Positions 43,235 through 47,587 of a DNA stretch of 47,587 nucleotides are shown one piece after another. The position numbers were made by a program, and so were the translations under genes. The stretch lies in the NCBI GenBank assembly GCA_000433475.1, contig HF993098.1, positions 1 through 47,587 on the forward strand, in the 5' to 3' direction. Source of the stretch: Mycoplasma sp. CAG:956 (GTDB lineage: Bacteria; Bacillota_I; Bacilli_A; RF39; UBA660). A model generated the notes under the pieces. That model had not been told where the DNA came from. It worked only from the letters and a program-made list of their open reading frames with translations, and searched no databases. Numbering within the stretch: position 1 is the stretch's first letter; the number at the start of each line of letters is the position of its first letter.

Positions 43235-44013
43235 ATAGTCTTTATCATCTTTCTTTCATTTGTAATAATCTCGTTTAGTAATCCATAATAACCTAATTGG
43301 ATTGATAAATCAACCATAAAAGGTAAATTAAATCCTAATCTCTTAAGAATTTTCTCTTCTTTTAAACATTCTAAGGTTTTACCTTCCATAGCAATACCTT
43401 TATTATACAAGATTATAAGATAATCACTATCTAATAAATTTTCCATATCTGTTGTAATATTTACTATTGTTATATTATTATTCTTACAGTACTTAACAAT
43501 TCTTTTAATATCAGCTTCTTCCATATTTACAAAGACATCATCAAATACTATATATTCACTATTTCTAATTAAAGCTTTTATTATCTTTAAATAATTTTTA
43601 AATCTTTTAGTACAAGTAGATACTCTCGTTTCCAAAACATTTTCTAACTTAAAAAATTTGACAATTTTATTAACCCTAGTTTCTTCTTCTTCTACTGTCA
43701 AATTCAAATCATTTAAGCTATTAAATAATTCATCTATTACCATATTAGTACTAGTGTATCTTTCATTAGTTATAACACTAACATACCTTTTTAAAAGATA
43801 AAAATTATCCTTAACAATTTCTACTCCATTAATAATAATACTACCGCTATATTTTAGGACTCCTGCAAATATTTTAGCTAAAGTAGTCTTACCACAAGCT
43901 CCCGTCCCGATAATTGCTGTGTTAATACCCTTATTAATTTGCATAGTTAGTCTATCAAAAACAGTAAAATCATTATATTGAAAAGAAATATTACTCAATT
44001 TAATAGACTCCAT
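43225..44013 (-). CDS. EcfA1-like ABC ATPase with partly degenerate motifs
   Basis: 262 residues from MESIKLSNIS (GGAGTG 6 nt upstream). Walker A GTGACGKTT is intact. The Q-loop is replaced (SVITNER), the signature is CTKRFKN instead of LSGGQ, Walker B IVFDDVF has Asp for Glu, and the switch His is Thr (NITTDMEN). The C-terminal LGFNLPFMVDLSIQLGY matches the EcfA-specific tail. Normally EcfA1/EcfA2 power vitamin uptake with EcfT and S components; no EcfT or S gene is present here. Hydrolysis competence is doubtful. Confidence 0.7.
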   Translation of the reverse strand: MESIKLSNISFQYNDFTVFDRLTMQINKGINTAIIGTGACGKTTLAKIFAGVLKYSGSIIINGVEIVKDNFYLLKRYVSVITNERYTSTNMVIDELFNSLNDLNLTVEEEETRVNKIVKFFKLENVLETRVSTCTKRFKNYLKIIKALIRNSEYIVFDDVFVNMEEADIKRIVKYCKNNNITIVNITTDMENLLDSDYLIILYNKGIAMEGKTLECLKEEKILKRLGFNLPFMVDLSIQLGYYGLLNEIITNERKMIKTIWK

Positions 44014-44096
44014 TTTATCACTCCATTTTATCACTAATTAGTTATTATACAAGAAAGTTTCCTAAAAGAAAAGAAAATATCAACTATTTTCTTTAA

Positions 44097-44168
44097 AAAA
44101 TTTTGGTACTTTCTACCAAATAAACAATTAAAAGCTACTATTATGATATTTACTACTTTAATAGTAGC
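44097..44168 (-). terminator. Tandem hairpins after divIC
   Basis: GCTACTATTA (44134-44143) with TAATAGTAGC (44159-44168), followed on the minus strand by TTTTAATTG; then TTGGTA/TACCAA (44103-44119) followed by AAAATTTTTT. They separate divIC from the ecfA-truA group. Confidence 0.65.
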
Positions 44169-44178
44169 AGCAAACAAG

Positions 44179-44502
44179 TTAATTTTCCCCGTCTTTTTCT
44201 TTAATTCTAATAATTAATTCCCCGTCTTTGCTATAACCATACTTTTCTCTGGCATATCTTAAAACATAGTCTTCATCTTGTAATTTAGTAACTTCTTGTT
44301 CTAATACTTCTTGCTTTTCTTGAAGTTCTTGGTATTCTTTTTCTAACTTTTTCTTTTGGACAACGTTATTACCTATCGCTACCCAGTCTCTTACTAAACC
44401 ACTAAATACTACAAATACAATAGCAATTAAAAATATTAAAATTCCTTTTCTTTGTAAATTCTTAAGAAATAAAGCTTTCTTACTCTTTTTCACTATACAC
44501 AC
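44179..44502 (-). CDS. divIC: Septum formation initiator, DivIC/FtsB family
   Basis: 107 residues: a basic N terminus, one membrane helix (ILIFLIAIVFVVFSGLV), then a coiled coil (KKKLEKEYQELQEKQEVLEQ) and a short C-terminal end with YVLRYAREKYGYSKDGE, which is the family signature. Part of the DivIB-FtsL-DivIC complex that activates septal wall synthesis. The start is GTG (AAAGGG upstream); a second GTG three codons on is also possible. Order with yabP-yabQ as in sporeforming Bacilli. Confidence 0.85.
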   Translation of the reverse strand: MCIVKKSKKALFLKNLQRKGILIFLIAIVFVVFSGLVRDWVAIGNNVVQKKKLEKEYQELQEKQEVLEQEVTKLQDEDYVLRYAREKYGYSKDGELIIRIKEKDGEN

Positions 44503-44705
44503 GACCCTTTATCAATTAAATTTTATCATTAATATAATTTTTTTTCTATAAAGTAGCCAATATTTACGATTTTTTTACATAATCCACATTATTATTTATA
44601 TTTACTAAAATTAAAAAAGAGATAAGTTTAAAATTAAAACTAAATATCTCTTTAAAATAACTGCTCATTAAAATACACATATATCATATTCTACAGAAAA
44701 TCATC

Positions 44706-44978
44706 TTACAATTTTTTCTTATAGCAAATCTTACCACCTACTAGAATACCAAGTATTAACAAAATAATAAAATATATATGAAAAATTCCTTTATTTATAA
44801 AATAAAAAATATCAATATAACCAATTACTATTAAAAAACTTATTAACATATAAATAATGATTTTACTAAAATAGTTACTATTATCCAAGAATCTTTTATT
44901 AAAACGATAAAACCAATTTATAAATATTCCATAAATAAAAGAAACGACAAAACATATCAACTGTAACTTTATACTCAC
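44706..44978 (-). CDS. yabQ: YabQ-like membrane protein
   Basis: 90 residues with three predicted membrane helices, starting MSIKLQLICFVVSFIYGIFI. Similar to YabQ, the spore-cortex protein, in size of the membrane part, start sequence and position. Its start overlaps the yabP stop by 4 bp (ATGA). Short compared with the B. subtilis protein (about 200 residues), so assignment rests partly on synteny. Confidence 0.65.
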   Translation of the reverse strand: MSIKLQLICFVVSFIYGIFINWFYRFNKRFLDNSNYFSKIIIYMLISFLIVIGYIDIFYFINKGIFHIYFIILLILGILVGGKICYKKKL

Positions 44979-45262
44979 TTGAATAACTTAGCAAGAATAC
45001 CATTATCTTTCTTACTATCCTTCCCGTCCAAATAAACTAAAGAATTTATTTTACCTTTTATTTGCAAATTACCATCGATAATATCTAGTTTAACTATTTC
45101 TAGATTACTTCCTTTAAGTACTAATGGTCCTAAATTTGTATCCATAACAAATTCTTCTGGGTCAAAGCTAACTAATTTTTTTAAGCCTGACAGACTAACT
45201 TTTTTCCTATCATTTAATTTAATCTCACTAATTAACGTTACACTTTCTAATCTATTATCCAT
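44975..45262 (-). CDS. yabP: YabP/YqfC-type sporulation protein
   Basis: 95 residues. KKVSLSGLKKLVSFDPEEFV and LGPLVLKGSNLEIVKLDIID match the YabP/YqfC family (beta-rich, LxxSGVxxVxSFD.../T.xGxLxIxGxxL). Family role: spore cortex assembly with YabQ. With yabQ and divIC it retains the yabP-yabQ-divIC order. Presence suggests a spore-forming ancestor or current capacity. Confidence 0.75.
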   Translation of the reverse strand: MDNRLESVTLISEIKLNDRKKVSLSGLKKLVSFDPEEFVMDTNLGPLVLKGSNLEIVKLDIIDGNLQIKGKINSLVYLDGKDSKKDNGILAKLFK

Positions 45263-45396
45263 ATTATCACCAGTTAATTATATGTTTTTCTTTTTTATTT
45301 ATTAAACTTTTTACGTAACTAGATTTATTTTTAAAAGTATGAAATATAAATGGTGGATAGTGGATATCAAGGAATCAAGGAACTACTTGAAAAAAG

Positions 45397-46010
45397 TTTG
45401 ACACCAAAAAAGAGTTTATCGCCGATGCTTCACATGAGTTAAAGACGCCTTTATCGGTTATTACGGCTAGTAGTGAAGCTAATAGAATGAATATATTAAT
45501 AAAAAATTTATTAGAGTTAGCCTCTTTAAAAAAGAAAGAAACTTATGTATTAAAGGAAGGTAATTTATCTAAAATAGTAGATCTTGCTGTATTAACATTT
45601 GATGTCAAAGCATATGAGTGTGATATAAAGTTAGAAAGTAAGATAGCTAGTAATATTAAGTTTAATTTTAATACTTATTCAATAAATGAGTTAGTAGAGA
45701 TTTTACTGGATAATGCTTTAAAACATGCGGATAAAAAAAATACGATTGTTGTTAGTTTAAAGGAACAAGGTAATAATATAATACTTACTGTTACTGATAC
45801 AGGTGATATAATTCCTAATGGAGAAGAAGAAAAAATGTTTGAAAGGTTCTATCGGTTAGATAAATCTAGATGTAAAAAAGAAAACAGATATGGTTTAAGT
45901 TTAGCGATAGCAAGCAATATCGTAATTAATCATAATGGTAAAATATCAGCAGAAAGTGTTGGTAAGGTTACAAACTTTTAAGGTTCTATTTAAAAAGTAG
46001 GACTTTTTTA
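45397..46010 (+). pseudogene. Histidine kinase pseudogene (dimerisation and catalytic domains)
   Basis: No sensor part. The frame opens with FDTKKEFIADASHELKTPLS (H box, phosphoacceptor His), then an in-frame deletion of ~20 residues (SSEANRMNILIKN), then NELVEILLDNALKHADKKN (N box), DTGDIIP, ERFYRLDKSR and NRYGLSLAIASN (G2 box with GLS for GLG). Near the end one inserted A (45970 region) truncates it at GKVTNF; the old tail (VLFKK and stop, 46008) is still visible in the next frame. It is the same kinase family as at 6046 and 8404 and again lies upstream of a surface paralog. Confidence 0.8.
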
Positions 46011-46070
46011 ATATTTATAAAAATAGTGGTATTATAATGACTGCTTCTGGTTATAATATATATTTTTATT

Positions 46071-46354
46071 ATTTTCATAGAGTTGAAAACTCTATGAAAG
46101 CGAAAATATGGATGGTTATTCTTAACTTATAATATAAATATAGCATATAAACATGATAATTACTATAGTTTTTAAACTTGTTTCTAGTCAAATTTCTAGT
46201 CAAAAATTATGTAAAGGTATTAGAGTTTATAAGCCTTTGCGGGCGTCAATTAAATTTTGCTTTAAATTTCTATTGTGGTCAAATTCATGGTCAAATAGCC
46301 CTTTATACAAGCATTCACCTAGGATTTTCATAGAGTTTTCAACTCTATGAAAAT
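46071..46354 (+). other. Palindrome-bounded element upstream of paralog 4 (candidate invertible promoter)
   Basis: The ends are TTTCATAGAGT-tgaaa-ACTCTATGAAA (46073-46099) and ATTTTCATAGAGT-tttca-ACTCTATGAAAAT (46324-46354); the cores are reverse complements. Inside are repeats TAGTC...TAGTC (46185, 46197) and TGGTC...TGGTC (46276, 46288), each 12 bp apart and 91 bp between pairs, exactly as in the element at 5699-5992. On the antisense strand TTGACT-N18-TATAGT forms a good promoter pointing away from the gene; inversion would point it toward the gene. No ORF. Confidence 0.55.
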
Positions 46355-46377
46355 GTAAAGTGATTGCAAAGACATAA

Positions 46378-46411
46378 TTCGACAATATATATTAATATTC
46401 TTATCTATAAT
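46378..46411 (+). promoter_or_regulatory. Conserved promoter of paralog 4
   Basis: TTCGAC (46378-46383), 22 nt, TATAAT (46406-46411), then about 30 nt to the start with AGGATGTGAGG as ribosome binding site. Identical layout to the promoter of paralog 2. Confidence 0.6.
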
Positions 46412-46441
46412 AATTCTAGGTAGGATGTGAGGTTTATTTAG

Positions 46442-47587
46442 ATGAAAAAATTTAATAGAGAAAAAGCTTTAAAAAAAATAGAATTTAAAAGAAAGTGGAG
46501 AAGTTATTCAAGATATGTATATATAGCAGTACCTTGTGTATTATGTTGTTTATTGTGTCTATATTTTGCTTACTCTAAATTCTTCGTATCTGAGGAACAA
46601 GCGGTAATTAAAACAACGGTTGGTGATTTTATTCATGGTGATGTTGTAATCGGTGCTTATATTGATGGTGAGTATTCTAGTACAATTCCTGGTAAAAATG
46701 ATGGTTATATTGTGGAAAAAGTTTCTTGTGATAATGGTGCTGTAGGTAAATGGAATGAGGATGATTGGGGTTTACTTACTACTAATCTAAGTAAAAGGAC
46801 TAAATGTAATGTTTACTTTAAAAAAGAGCCAATTTCAAATATTATTGCTCAGCTAGACACTTCTGGTAAGTGCCCAACTATGAATGCTGATGGTTCAGTG
46901 AATGTTACTGATGGAGAAGATACTTATGGTTATTTATGTAAGGCTAAAGATGCTTATGGTGATTCATATTATTATCGCGGTAATGTAACTAATAATTATG
47001 TGAAGTTTGCAGGCTTTTATTGGCGAATTGTTCGTATAAATGGTGATGGTACTGTTCGTGTTATTTATGATGGTACGAGTGCTCATGCAAATAGTGATGC
47101 AAGTACGGATAGAATTATTGGTAAGAGTGCTTTTAATAAAGACGCTTATGATAATGCTGATGTTGGTTATATGTATGGTAATAGTGATATAGTAGAACCG
47201 TCTGAGTATTCATCAGAATTTTTAGAAAAAAAAGATACGCTTTATATTTCAAAAGAGTATACGTTTGATAAGAATACAAAACTATTTACTTTGAAAAATC
47301 CAATTCAAGTACTTGGCAGTAATCTTACTACTGATTACATTGGATATTATTATACTGATGCTCCAACTAGTGTACCTTCTAGTGTAAGTAAACTATATAA
47401 AATAATGGGTGTAACTACTGATGATTTTAAATATGTTGGCATAAAATATGGTTATGTCTATTATGGAACTTCCAGCAAAGAAGTAGCTCAAACTAACACA
47501 AATGATTCAACTATTAAAACTTATATAGATAATTGGTATAAAACAAATATAGTTGGTACAACTAATGAACAATATTTAGCTGATAAT
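46442..47587 (+). CDS. Surface paralog 4, partial (runs off the window)
   Basis: The first 382 residues are visible. N terminus MKKFNREKALKKIEFKRKWR, a membrane segment (YIAVPCVLCCLLCLYFAYS), the YIDGEYSSTIPGKNDGY...SCDNGAVGKW module, the invariant DAYGDSYYYRGNVTNNYVKF block, YWRIVRINGDGTVRVIYDGT, and the TSSKEVAQTNTNDSTIKTYI segment leading to the C-terminal lectin-like domain, which lies outside. N terminus and promoter match paralog 2. Whether it carries a variable repeat cannot be seen. Confidence 0.85.
   Translation, partial: MKKFNREKALKKIEFKRKWRSYSRYVYIAVPCVLCCLLCLYFAYSKFFVSEEQAVIKTTVGDFIHGDVVIGAYIDGEYSSTIPGKNDGYIVEKVSCDNGAVGKWNEDDWGLLTTNLSKRTKCNVYFKKEPISNIIAQLDTSGKCPTMNADGSVNVTDGEDTYGYLCKAKDAYGDSYYYRGNVTNNYVKFAGFYWRIVRINGDGTVRVIYDGTSAHANSDASTDRIIGKSAFNKDAYDNADVGYMYGNSDIVEPSEYSSEFLEKKDTLYISKEYTFDKNTKLFTLKNPIQVLGSNLTTDYIGYYYTDAPTSVPSSVSKLYKIMGVTTDDFKYVGIKYGYVYYGTSSKEVAQTNTNDSTIKTYIDNWYKTNIVGTTNEQYLADN

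Noticed and set aside
46153..46350. Plus-strand ORF inside the palindrome-bounded element
   Set aside because: It spans the right-hand site and is not conserved in the homologous element at 5699-5992.

Overview
The window is about 47.6 kb of very AT-rich, gene-dense chromosome from a low-GC Bacillota, most likely an uncultured gut lineage of the class Bacilli. This is inference from: the neighbourhood secA / truA with an EcfA-like ATPase pair / divIC-yabQ-yabP, sporulation-type YabP and YabQ proteins, strong GGAGG-type ribosome binding sites, and use of the standard bacterial code (TGA is a real stop, for example in the overlapping yabP-yabQ junction). No rRNA, tRNA or CRISPR array was seen.

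Layout. (1) 1-8.8 kb: an accessory surface-protein locus. Three paralogous membrane-anchored proteins (1854-3566, 4131-5615, 6679-8253) are separated by decayed two-component-system genes and a group II intron fragment. A fourth paralog starts at 46442 and runs off the right edge. Between the first two lies a 109-bp Asn-codon-rich sequence (3845-3953). It is the apparent template repeat (TR) of a diversity-generating retroelement (DGR). The matching variable repeats (VR) lie near the 3' ends of the two flanking genes (1922-2030 and 4199-4310). About three quarters of TR/VR differences fall on TR adenines. No reverse transcriptase or Avd gene is present in the window. (2) 8.9-35.1 kb: a long minus-strand run of mixed genes: a Fic protein, two HExxH metalloprotease-like proteins, a PstS-like lipoprotein or membrane protein with a partner, five Nudix or Nudix-like genes including a NrtR-type regulator with two matching operators, a Rpn/PD-(D/E)XK nuclease, a 3-methyladenine glycosylase, an SPFH/NfeD pair, RlmA, and a compact operon with a radical SAM/SPASM enzyme and a small protein ending in Gly/Ser/poly-Asn. 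Several broken genes and IS remnants (IS200-like, IS30-like) are scattered here. (3) 35.5-38.1 kb: a plus-strand Mg2+-type P-type ATPase split by one frameshift, followed by the 3' end of a group II intron fused to an integrase fragment. (4) 38.7-45.3 kb: conserved housekeeping genes (secA, truA, degenerate ecfA pair, divIC, yabQ, yabP). (5) 45.4 kb to the end: a histidine-kinase pseudogene, then the fourth surface paralog.

The second notable system sits upstream of paralogs 2 and 4. Each gene is preceded by a ~290-bp element whose two ends are 27-bp sites with 11-bp inverted arms and a 5-bp asymmetric core. Within an element the two cores are reverse complements (tgcat/atgca; tgaaa/tttca), but they differ between elements. 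That is the pattern expected of invertible, site-specifically recombined promoter segments. Inside each are two pairs of 12-bp-period TCA-containing direct repeats, spaced identically (91 bp) in both copies. Both are followed by an identical TTCGAC-N22-TATAAT promoter layout. Taken together the window suggests a family of surface proteins that may be diversified in sequence by a DGR acting in trans and switched in expression by DNA inversion. The neighbouring sensor/regulator genes have repeatedly decayed.
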